Positions 8,388-16,661 of a stretch of DNA of 64,000 nucleotides are shown one piece after another. Both the position numbers and the translations under genes were made by a program. The stretch is taken from positions 2,087,834 to 2,151,833 of the forward strand of contig NZ_LVJW01000003.1 in assembly GCF_001708965.1 (NCBI RefSeq), written 5' to 3'. Each line of letters opens with the position of its first letter. Position 1 is the stretch's first letter. This DNA comes from Candidatus Thiodiazotropha endoloripes (GTDB taxonomy: Bacteria; Pseudomonadota; Gammaproteobacteria; Chromatiales; Chromatiaceae). The notes under the pieces were generated by a model. The model had not been told where the DNA came from. It searched no databases and was given only the letters and a program-made list of their open reading frames with translations.

Positions 8388-11300
8388 GACGGCTCTCCGA
8401 TCATCTCATCCATGGCGCTGATGAAGTCGACCGGTGGCCGCTCCTGCACGATGCCCATATCCTGCCCCCCTTCTGGACTCATACCACGCAGGAAGAGATA
8501 GAAGACACCACCGAACTGTTTTTCATAGTCATAGTCGGGAATTCGCAGCCGCAGATAGCGATGCAGCGCCAGAGTGTAGAGTACATACTGCAGCGGATAG
8601 TGGTGTGAGGCCATGGCCTCTGTCAGTGCCTGCTGGTGGTAGGCCGGGTAGTCGGTGCCGAGCCAGTTCGATTTGTAATCGGCCAGAAAGTATTGGCCCT
8701 GAGCTTCAAAAATCAGGTCGATATAGCCTTTCAGATAGCCATCCACGCTGTCGCGCCCCAAACCGCCCAGACCGGCAATCAGCCCAGGGGCATGACTGAA
8801 CCGGGTGCGTTCCGCCAGCTGGCTAATCTGCCGGGTGTTGAAGGCGCTCACCGGAAACTGAAAAGCCATCTCGTTGAGACGCTGGCTCGGCGTTATCTGG
8901 CCCAGGTGCAGCCCGCTTTCGGTCAGTGGAGTGGCCAGTAAGCGCTGCATCCATGGCACCACTACCTCACGCCACTGCAGGTCGATGCCGTAGAGCAACA
9001 GCTTCTCTTCAACCAGCTGCTCCATCGCACCCCGATCCGTCTGCTGGAAGTCGAGGTTTTCCAGAATCGCATGCAGGCAGCTGCCGGGACCGGCACCTCT
9101 GGGGAAACCATGCACATCGAGCCGTGACTCGAACTCCAGGGTGGTGCTGTCGCTCGCCTCGATGCCGTCATGATCCGGCAGATCCTCCGGCAGGCCGGCG
9201 ATCAGGGATGAGAAACTGGCGACCTGCTGATGTTTGGGCAGCGCTTTGCTGAAGCGTCTGGCCGGAATGAGTTCAGGGGGCAGTGGCAGTGACATCTGCC
9301 CTGCCACTTCAAAGCCGGGCATCGGCATGACGGAAACGGTCACTCCCGCCGAGGCCGCCAATACACTCAGCTGGGCGTCATCATCGGCGAGCTGCAGCGC
9401 CTTTGCGGTCGACAGCCAATCGCTCAACTGATGTGGCGGTTGTGCACTGCCTCGGCTGTGCAGCAGCCAGCACAGCGCCCCATGACGATTCTGTTTGGTC
9501 AAACCCCAGGGGAGATAACAGCGGTAGCGGGATCGGGTCAGTGCCACGTAGGCCAGCCGGATGTTCTCTGCCAGATTCTCCTGCTGGCGATAGGCCCGGT
9601 TCTGCTCCATTGCCATTGAACCCAGCTCAAGCACCGCCGCATCGTCATCGAGCGGGTCGTGGAACAGAAACGGCCAGTCACTGCGCTTTTCCTGTGATTC
9701 GTCCCACAGATAGGGGCAGAAGACGATGCCGTACTCCAGCCCTTTACTGTGATGCAGGGTATCGATTTTCACCAGATCCCCATCGCTCTCCAGGCGCAGC
9801 AGGCGCTCCTCATCCTGGGAGCTGGATTGGCGCTGCTGTGCGAACCACTTCAGCAGCCCCTCCATGCCGGGGCGTTGGCTGTTCTCATGCTGTTGCAGCA
9901 GCTCCAGCAGATGGTAGAGATTGGTCAGCCGGCGCTCGCCATCGTGATACTCGAGCATCCGGCTCTCCATGCTGAACTCGGTCATCAGCCCGCGGATCAT
10001 GACCATGAAGCCACTGCTGCGCCAGACCTGATGGTGGTCGAAGAAGTGCCGGGTGATCTGACTCTGTAACGATTCATCCTCATTCAGGCGATCGATCTCA
10101 GCACCGCTCCAGCCAAACAGCGGGGTTGCCAGGGCACCACGCACAACCGCATCCCGATGTGGCTCAAGCAGCGCAATCAAGAGCCGCTCCAGCGCCTCGG
10201 CCTCGGCGCTCCAATAGACACTCTGTTGACTGCTGCGTACGCTGGCGATGCCTTTGGCGGCCAGTGCCACAGCCAGGCAACTTGCTTGCGAGTGGGTACG
10301 CACCAGGATGGCGATATCACTGCCGAGCAAACGCCTTGCGCCGATTCTTGCCTGCCTGGAGTCATCCGTTGACAGCAGACTGGCGATCTCTGCCGCGGTG
10401 GTTTCCGCCACGGATTGACGCAGTGTCTCAACCGATAAGCCCTCCTCAGCAGGCAAACGCCAGATCTGCAACGCTGCACTCGGCCTGCCCTGCTCGGTCA
10501 GCTGATCCCGGGGCCGCTCGGCCGCATCGGTGGGTTGAAAGCCAATTCGGTGGTCGTAGAAAGGACGGGGAGAAAAACTGAACAGGGTGTTGATCGCCTG
10601 CACCATATCGGGGGTGGAGCGCCAGTTGGTATCCAGGGTATGGCGTCGCCCCCCGGCACCCTCCCTGGCTTGCAGATAAGTGTAGATATCGGCGCCGCGA
10701 AAACTGTAGATCGCCTGTTTGGGATCGCCGACCAGAATCAGGGGCTGTTCCGATTCTGCATAGATCCGATGCAGGATCTCATACTGAATCGGATCGGTAT
10801 CCTGAAACTCATCCACCAGAGCGACCTGATAGCGGCTGCGCAGCAGACCGCACAGCTGCCCGGAGTGATCCTTTTGCAGCGCCTCATGAAGCTGCAGCAG
10901 CAGATCGTCATAGGACCACTCCCCCGCCTCCACTTGACGACGGGGCAACTCCTGCTGCAGGTAGTCGTAGAGGCGGGCCTGCCAGGCCACCTTGGCCTGA
11001 TGGAAGGCGGCCACACACTGCTCAGAGAGGGGCAGATAGTCCGACAGGGCATTGAAAAACCGATTTTCCGGCGCTGTTTTGCCCTTCTTCACCGCCTGAG
11101 CGATCACCTCCGGGGTAAATCGGATCACCTTGTCGAAGGGGGCCTCATAGAGATTGCCGTTGAGCCACAGATCCATCCGTGCACACCAGCCCGCCAGCCA
11201 ATCGGCGCGATAGCCTTTGAGCAGCTGCTTGTCACTCAACAGTTTCTCCACCTGCTCCCTTTCGGCATACCAGCAGGTGCGCAACTGTTGCAATGCCTGC

Positions 11301-11947
11301 TCGGCCTGTTGCTCCAAGCTGGCCAGATTGTCAGGCCATGCCGCACCACTCACCCGGAGATAGGGCTTGCCCAGCGCCGGTTTGAGTCTTGCGAGCAGTT
11401 GATCGGGGGTGGCGATCCACCCCTGCAGGGCGCTGAAGAAGTGTCCTGGCAGACTGGACATCTCAAGACGCCAGAAATCATCCGTGATCTGTTGCAGCCG
11501 TTCCGCCTGATCGGGGACCAGCGCGGTGGTGAAGGATTGTCCGCTTTCGAAGGCGAATTCGGTCAGCACCCGTTGGCAGAACCCGTGGATGGTGAAAATC
11601 GCAGCCCGGTCGAAACTGGCCAGGGCCAGATCGAGCTGGCGTAGCGCCAGGGATCTGTCTGCCACTTTTTCATCGATCGCCTGTAACAGCGGATCCGGAG
11701 TATCGGTCGCCTGAAACCACTGCCTGGCTTCGACAATCCGTTGACGTATCCGGGTTTTCAGCTCAGCGGTTGCCGCCTTGGTATAGGTCATCACAAGGAT
11801 CGACTGGGGCATCAATCCCTGCTCCAGCAGCAGCCGCAGATAGAGACTGGAGAGGGTGTGGGTCTTGCCGGTACCCGCGCTGGCCTCAATCAGGTTGATC
11901 CCCTGCAGAGATAAACGCTCGATCCTCATGCCCGAATCTGCCGCCAC
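8384..11947 (-). CDS. recB: Exonuclease V (RecBCD) beta subunit RecB
   Basis: RecB is the 3'-to-5' helicase and the nuclease of RecBCD. The N-terminal UvrD-like motor shows the Walker A ASAGTGKT about 20 residues in. Other motor motifs visible are LVDEFQDTD, VGDPKQAIYSFRGAD and DTLHHSKGLEY. The C-terminal nuclease domain contains GYLKGYIDLIFEAQGQYFLA and DYKSNW, the PD-(D/E)XK active-site region. I prefer the GTG at 11947, which has GGAG 8 bases upstream and shares one base with the recC stop (TAGTG). The ATG at 11929 and a GTG at 11956 are alternatives. The product is about 1187 residues, the usual length. Confidence 0.95.
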   Translation of the reverse strand: MAADSGMRIERLSLQGINLIEASAGTGKTHTLSSLYLRLLLEQGLMPQSILVMTYTKAATAELKTRIRQRIVEARQWFQATDTPDPLLQAIDEKVADRSLALRQLDLALASFDRAAIFTIHGFCQRVLTEFAFESGQSFTTALVPDQAERLQQITDDFWRLEMSSLPGHFFSALQGWIATPDQLLARLKPALGKPYLRVSGAAWPDNLASLEQQAEQALQQLRTCWYAEREQVEKLLSDKQLLKGYRADWLAGWCARMDLWLNGNLYEAPFDKVIRFTPEVIAQAVKKGKTAPENRFFNALSDYLPLSEQCVAAFHQAKVAWQARLYDYLQQELPRRQVEAGEWSYDDLLLQLHEALQKDHSGQLCGLLRSRYQVALVDEFQDTDPIQYEILHRIYAESEQPLILVGDPKQAIYSFRGADIYTYLQAREGAGGRRHTLDTNWRSTPDMVQAINTLFSFSPRPFYDHRIGFQPTDAAERPRDQLTEQGRPSAALQIWRLPAEEGLSVETLRQSVAETTAAEIASLLSTDDSRQARIGARRLLGSDIAILVRTHSQASCLAVALAAKGIASVRSSQQSVYWSAEAEALERLLIALLEPHRDAVVRGALATPLFGWSGAEIDRLNEDESLQSQITRHFFDHHQVWRSSGFMVMIRGLMTEFSMESRMLEYHDGERRLTNLYHLLELLQQHENSQRPGMEGLLKWFAQQRQSSSQDEERLLRLESDGDLVKIDTLHHSKGLEYGIVFCPYLWDESQEKRSDWPFLFHDPLDDDAAVLELGSMAMEQNRAYRQQENLAENIRLAYVALTRSRYRCYLPWGLTKQNRHGALCWLLHSRGSAQPPHQLSDWLSTAKALQLADDDAQLSVLAASAGVTVSVMPMPGFEVAGQMSLPLPPELIPARRFSKALPKHQQVASFSSLIAGLPEDLPDHDGIEASDSTTLEFESRLDVHGFPRGAGPGSCLHAILENLDFQQTDRGAMEQLVEEKLLLYGIDLQWREVVVPWMQRLLATPLTESGLHLGQITPSQRLNEMAFQFPVSAFNTRQISQLAERTRFSHAPGLIAGLGGLGRDSVDGYLKGYIDLIFEAQGQYFLADYKSNWLGTDYPAYHQQALTEAMASHHYPLQYVLYTLALHRYLRLRIPDYDYEKQFGGVFYLFLRGMSPEGGQDMGIVQERPPVDFISAMDEMIGEPS

Positions 11948-14900
11948 TACTGCCACTCCAGATGCTGCATCAGAGGTTGCAGCAGTGTCAGGCTGGTCTC
12001 TGCGAAAGCCTGTTGATTCAGGGCGTGGCCCTGATAGAGCAGTTGATTGTAGGGTTTACTCGCGTCACCAATATGGTGGCTGCTGCCGAACCACTTTCTC
12101 TCCGCCTCCTTTTGCGCCTTCTCCGGGTCTCCCTGCAGATAGCGTTCAACAAACTGCCAGGAGGTGCCCGGATAGAATGGCAGGGGGGTCTGCATGCCGG
12201 TTTGATAGGCCTGCATCAGCTTCTGCAGATGGGCTTCAGGCTGGTCGACCGGGGTGAAACGGCCATCCCGCTCAGCCTCCAGTAAGCGGGTCTCCAGACG
12301 GACCCCCTTGGGGCGCAACTGATTCAGCACCAGATGCCGAATCCACGCTCTGACCAAGTGGTATGGGTAGAGCCCGGCCGTATTGTAGGCCAGCAGTCCA
12401 GACTGGTTGACCGTTCGCAGATAACCACTCAGTCGGTTCTGTTCAAAGGGGATCTCCACGGCCAATGGCGCTTCCAGCCTCTCCCCCTGGCAGTCGGCAA
12501 CCCGGCTGCTCATCGACTGAGCCCTGTCCAGCATCGCTTCGAATGCCAGTCTGCCCGCCTGACCATGTGGTAACAGACCGCGACTGTCAAACAGTTCAAA
12601 CAGCTGCTCAGCCCGGTGCTCCTGGAGCAGCAGATCCACCATCTGATGTTCCAGGTCACTCTGCTCGAAACGGTCGTAGGCAAACCGCTCCCGCTCCTCC
12701 GGCAGCTGTGCAGCCGCCTCCAGATTGATGCCCAGTCGAAGCCGGGCAAACTGTCGTTGGGGGTTCTCGAAAAACTGTATCAGCTGATCCAGCTCGATCA
12801 CCTGCTGAGACTCCGCAGCCGGCAGCGGTTGTTCAACCAGCGGAAGATCGATCGCCCTGCCCCGACCGACCGTCATGGCCGCTTCGCGCATCTCTGTTGA
12901 GTAGCTGAACAGATCGCTTCCACTGCGGAAATAGTCCGGTGAGAAGGGTTGCAGCGGGTGTCGGTGGGTAATCCTGGCAAGGCCTCTTTCACCAACCATC
13001 TGCTGCAGACAGTCCCGTAACTCTTCGACCACCACAGAGGCCGGCATCGGCATGTTGTCACGCTGACTCTGGCCACAGTAGCTGATGATCAAACGCTGCC
13101 GGGCCGACAGCAGGGTTTCGAGAAACAGGTAGCGGTCGTCCACCCGGCGGGATCGATCCCCGTTGCGGAACTCCCGCCGCATCAGATCGAACCCCAACTC
13201 CTGTGGCTGACGTGGAAACTGGCCATCGTTCATCCCCAGCAGACAGATCACCCGGAATGGCAGGCTGCGCATCGGCGCCAGTGCGCAGATATTGACACCG
13301 CCACCCAGAAAGCCCCGCTCCATCGGCTGCTCAAACAGTTCGCTCAATCGATGTCTGACCAGTGCCAGGGAGAGGCTCACCTGGTCACACGCATCACCGG
13401 TCTCCTCCACCAGCTGCTCGATACAGGTGCGTACTCCAATCAGATCCTGCTCAGAGCCGCTCTCAACGGCAAAGAAGCGTTCGATTGTATCGCTCAGTTT
13501 TTTCTGCCACTGCTGCGGTGTCGCTGACTCGGCAAAAACCGACTCCAGTTCGAACACCGCCTCGGTGAATGCCAGCAGACCTCCCAACCACTGGCTGTCT
13601 GACCCCTCCACCGCGTCCAATGGATAGAGACCATGCCACAGGCTCTCTCCGTGATCGGCCAGGGCATAGCCCAGCATCAGTTGACGCAACCCGGCCCGCC
13701 AGGTGTTGCGATCCTCTTCCGGCAGGCCGAAATCCACTTTGTTGGCACCGTCCCGTCCCCAACGGATGGATGCCTGCTGCAACCACTGAATCACCTTTTC
13801 CAGACCCGCCTCATCGAGCCCGAAACGCGCTCTGACAGCAGCTTGTTCCAGCAGTGCAAGCAGCTCGGTGACCCCATAGCGGGAACCAGGCAGGGATAAC
13901 AGACTGATCAGGCCCTCAGCGAGGGGATTACTCCGTTGGATCGAGTGATCGCTGATCCGATAGGGAATTTTCGGACGCTCACCCGGGGCGGCAAAGACCG
14001 CTTCCATCAGGGGTGCATAGCGCTCGATATCGGTTGTCATGACCAGGATCTCATCAGGCCGCAGGCCGGGCAGCTCATCCAGCGCCGCCAGCAGCTGATC
14101 ATAGAGCACCTCAGCCTCGCGCATCGGACTGTGGCAGAGCTGAAAGCTGATGGAGTCGTCCGCTTCAGCGCCAGCCTCTGGTGGTTCGAGATTCAGCATC
14201 TGGTTCTGCAATCGATGCAGCAGGCTCCCATCAGGCTGCAACCTGAAGGCCTCCTCGCTGCCCGGATCCATCTCGTTTATCGCGGCGAAAAAGTCCCTCC
14301 CCTGGCGCCCCAGGGTGGCCAGCAACGGGTGTCCCAGGTCCAGATAGAGATCCTCGCCCGAAGCCGCCAGGGAGAGTCGGGCCTGCTCCTCCGGGGTGAC
14401 AATCTCTGCCCAGTGAGCCTGGCACGGATTGAGCAGAAAAAGGTGTACATCGATCCAGTTGGCAAGATAGCGAATGATCTCCAGGTAGCCTGGCGAGAGT
14501 GAAGGCACACCGAAGATGCAGATCCTGGGATTGCACGCTTTGAGTGGCTTGGCCTTATCGATCGACTGAAACAGTTGTTGCTGAAAATGGACCCAGTGTC
14601 TGCTCTCCTGAGCCACCAGCTTACGCCAGAGATCCGCCTGCCAGTGATCACCGGGCACGGCAGACTCACCGGTCTGCCAGGTATGAATCCAGTCGGGGCG
14701 ATAGAGCAGATATTGATCAAACAGCCGGGCCAGCTGCTGAGACAACTGAAAGCGGCGCAAATCCCCGCCATCCGAGAGATAATCCCCGATCGCGGCATAT
14801 TCAGGCTGCCCGCTCAGACTGGCCAGCAGTTGGTGAATACGCCAGGCGAGATGTTTCGGTTGATAGCTGTCCTGATGGGGCACATCGGGCAGCAGCTGTT

Positions 14901-15117
14901 CAAACAGTTGCCAGAGAAAGTTTGCCGGCAGGGGAAACTCCAGATTGGCGCTGATCCCCAGTTGAGACGCAATCCGCTGTGAGAGCCAACGCCCCATCCC
15001 GGGATGCTGGACCACGATCTGTTCGCTCTGCAGTGGGGACAGAGCTGGGCTAGCCAGCACCTCGGCCAGCTGCCGCGCCAGAATTTCGAGTTGGTTGGAT
15101 TGGTAGAGTCTCAACAT
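11947..15117 (-). CDS. recC: Exonuclease V (RecBCD) gamma subunit RecC
   Basis: RecC is the scaffold and Chi-scanning subunit of RecBCD. It resembles an inactive helicase-nuclease and channels the split strands past RecB and RecD. The protein has 1056 residues. It opens with MLRLYQSNQLEILARQLAEV, as family members do, and contains the QHPGMGRWL and ICLLGMNDGQFPRQ segments typical of RecC. AGGG lies just before the ATG. It is the first gene of a recC-recB-recD operon with no spacer between genes. The pitrilysin gene ptrA, which sits between recC and recB in Escherichia coli, is absent here. Confidence 0.95.
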   Translation of the reverse strand: MLRLYQSNQLEILARQLAEVLASPALSPLQSEQIVVQHPGMGRWLSQRIASQLGISANLEFPLPANFLWQLFEQLLPDVPHQDSYQPKHLAWRIHQLLASLSGQPEYAAIGDYLSDGGDLRRFQLSQQLARLFDQYLLYRPDWIHTWQTGESAVPGDHWQADLWRKLVAQESRHWVHFQQQLFQSIDKAKPLKACNPRICIFGVPSLSPGYLEIIRYLANWIDVHLFLLNPCQAHWAEIVTPEEQARLSLAASGEDLYLDLGHPLLATLGRQGRDFFAAINEMDPGSEEAFRLQPDGSLLHRLQNQMLNLEPPEAGAEADDSISFQLCHSPMREAEVLYDQLLAALDELPGLRPDEILVMTTDIERYAPLMEAVFAAPGERPKIPYRISDHSIQRSNPLAEGLISLLSLPGSRYGVTELLALLEQAAVRARFGLDEAGLEKVIQWLQQASIRWGRDGANKVDFGLPEEDRNTWRAGLRQLMLGYALADHGESLWHGLYPLDAVEGSDSQWLGGLLAFTEAVFELESVFAESATPQQWQKKLSDTIERFFAVESGSEQDLIGVRTCIEQLVEETGDACDQVSLSLALVRHRLSELFEQPMERGFLGGGVNICALAPMRSLPFRVICLLGMNDGQFPRQPQELGFDLMRREFRNGDRSRRVDDRYLFLETLLSARQRLIISYCGQSQRDNMPMPASVVVEELRDCLQQMVGERGLARITHRHPLQPFSPDYFRSGSDLFSYSTEMREAAMTVGRGRAIDLPLVEQPLPAAESQQVIELDQLIQFFENPQRQFARLRLGINLEAAAQLPEERERFAYDRFEQSDLEHQMVDLLLQEHRAEQLFELFDSRGLLPHGQAGRLAFEAMLDRAQSMSSRVADCQGERLEAPLAVEIPFEQNRLSGYLRTVNQSGLLAYNTAGLYPYHLVRAWIRHLVLNQLRPKGVRLETRLLEAERDGRFTPVDQPEAHLQKLMQAYQTGMQTPLPFYPGTSWQFVERYLQGDPEKAQKEAERKWFGSSHHIGDASKPYNQLLYQGHALNQQAFAETSLTLLQPLMQHLEWQ

Positions 15118-15184
15118 GAGACCCTATTCTACCCTGGTTGGGGCTCAAATCCTGAGTCTTATTAAATCCTTGACGAATCCGCGC

Positions 15185-16069
15185 TCAGCTCTTGGTCAGC
15201 TGTGTTTCGCGCATACGCGCTTTCAGCTTCGGCGCCAATACCACATCCATGATCTCCAGCACCTTGTCGGGAACCGCTTCCAGGTAACTGTCAATCGCTT
15301 CCGGTTGCAGACCGGTGATCTGCCAAACCCCTTCATCGAGTTGTTCGCAAACCTCTTCATGAGGGTAACCATTAAGATCCGCATCGGCGATCGCAGCCGC
15401 AATATGCAGCAAGGAGGTCTCCAGTTGATGGGTCTTGGTGGTTGACGGCTTGTGATGGCAGGCCACCACATCGATGATGCTCTCAGGCAGTTTCCACTTC
15501 CTCAACAGAGCCTCGCCCACATCCATATGGGTAAATCCGAGAACCTCCTGTTCAGTATCCGCCAGCAGCCCATACTCACCCCCGGTGATCAGAAGAATGT
15601 CCCTGGCCTCCTGGGGTAGCTTGAGATAGATGGCGAGACGACCGATATCGTGCAGAACCCCCATCACGAAGAGCCGCTCACTGTGCAGTACGTTACAGTG
15701 ACTGGCCAGCTCTCCCGCCACCACGCCGGTGGTGATGGAGTAGCGCCAATACTCCGCCATATCCACCAGATCGGCGGGTATGCCGGTGAATACCCTGGCG
15801 GCGGTGGTCGCCATCACCAGGTTGCGCAACTCTTCCGTACCGATCACCGTAATGGCCCGGGAGATGGTCTCCACCGGTGCCTGCATGCCAAAAAAAGCAC
15901 TGTTTACCACTCTCAGCAGTCGAGCCGAAAGATCCGAATCCTGGGCAATCAGATCACCAAGGGTCAATGCCGAATAGTTCGGTGCATCGATCAAGCGATT
16001 CACTTTCACACAGACATCTGGTAAGGAGACCAGCTGATCAAGCTCAATCACAAGTTGTTGCGGAGTCAT
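15185..16069 (-). CDS. HDOD domain signalling protein
   Basis: This is a 294-residue protein made almost entirely of one HDOD domain, a degenerate relative of HD phosphohydrolases found in bacterial signalling. The segments LPDVCVKVNRLID, DLSARLLRVVNSAFFG and VLHDIGRLAIYL and a final VVACHHKP are family features. No output or receiver domain is attached. I chose the ATG at 16069 because GAGGTG lies 6 bases upstream. An in-frame GTG three codons earlier is less likely. It is divergent from the 73-residue gene. The target is unknown; relatives affect motility, stress or c-di-GMP responses. Confidence 0.9.
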   Translation of the reverse strand: MTPQQLVIELDQLVSLPDVCVKVNRLIDAPNYSALTLGDLIAQDSDLSARLLRVVNSAFFGMQAPVETISRAITVIGTEELRNLVMATTAARVFTGIPADLVDMAEYWRYSITTGVVAGELASHCNVLHSERLFVMGVLHDIGRLAIYLKLPQEARDILLITGGEYGLLADTEQEVLGFTHMDVGEALLRKWKLPESIIDVVACHHKPSTTKTHQLETSLLHIAAAIADADLNGYPHEEVCEQLDEGVWQITGLQPEAIDSYLEAVPDKVLEIMDVVLAPKLKARMRETQLTKS

Positions 16070-16153
16070 GCCACGCACCTCATCAGATAATTATCCAGCC
16101 AACCACAAAGCAATCAATATGCTGATTTCAAAAGGTTTAATAGATATTCTCCT

Positions 16154-16168
16154 AAACCAAAATGGTTT
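16154..16168. promoter_or_regulatory. Palindrome AAACCA-AAA-TGGTTT between divergent genes
   Basis: A perfect 6+6 inverted repeat with a 3-base spacer lies in an AT-rich intergenic segment between the HDOD gene and the 73-residue gene. It could be an operator. No regulator is identified. Confidence 0.25.
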
Positions 16169-16254
16169 ATAAACCTATCCTATATCATTAGTTAGCGACA
16201 TAATGACAGGAAGCTTGATAAAGATAGTAAGAAAATTCAGGAGTATGCAGTCAA

Positions 16255-16476
16255 ATGCCATTTTTCATTTTTAAAGTCAGAGCCGACCAGACCCTAGAGT
16301 TTCTCGATGAAGAGGAGAAGTACAAACCGGCGCGGGAGAAGGTCAGAACGCTTCGCGCCGCCCACCAGGAGGAGGATGGCGCCACCTATCGAATGGTACA
16401 CGCAAAAACCATCGGCCAGGGAGAGACCTTGCTGGCACCAAGTAATAATGACGACAGAATCATTGGTGATGATTGA
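16255..16476 (+). CDS. Conserved-looking hypothetical protein, 73 residues
   Basis: A short soluble protein begins MPFFIFKVRADQTLEFLDEE and continues with a basic helix (KYKPAREKVRTLRAAHQEED), then RMVHAKTIGQGETLLAP and an acidic tail ending RIIGDD. CAGGAG lies 11 bases before the ATG. The regular hydrophobic-charged pattern and codon use like its neighbours suggest a real gene. It precedes the DUF1631 gene on the same strand by about 190 bases and is divergent from the HDOD gene. I do not recognise the family, and nothing indicates a biochemical role. Confidence 0.65.
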   Translation: MPFFIFKVRADQTLEFLDEEEKYKPAREKVRTLRAAHQEEDGATYRMVHAKTIGQGETLLAPSNNDDRIIGDD

Positions 16477-16661
16477 ACAAACTGTACACCGGAAAGAGGC
16501 GCTTCACCGATGTTCACGAAAGATAATATTCATCTAATGAGTTCTTCATGCTAATCTTTGTCGGATAGCGCTTTAGTCAGAACTTGGTATGTTTGCAGCG
16601 CGATAAAATGTAATAAGATTCAGGCAACCGTACCAACTATCCATTGAAGGACCCGTCAATC

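Noticed and set aside
10535-11644. Long plus-strand open frame (369 codons) opposite recB
   Set aside because: It is a shadow of the recB coding strand with no start signals. recB shows full family motifs through this stretch.
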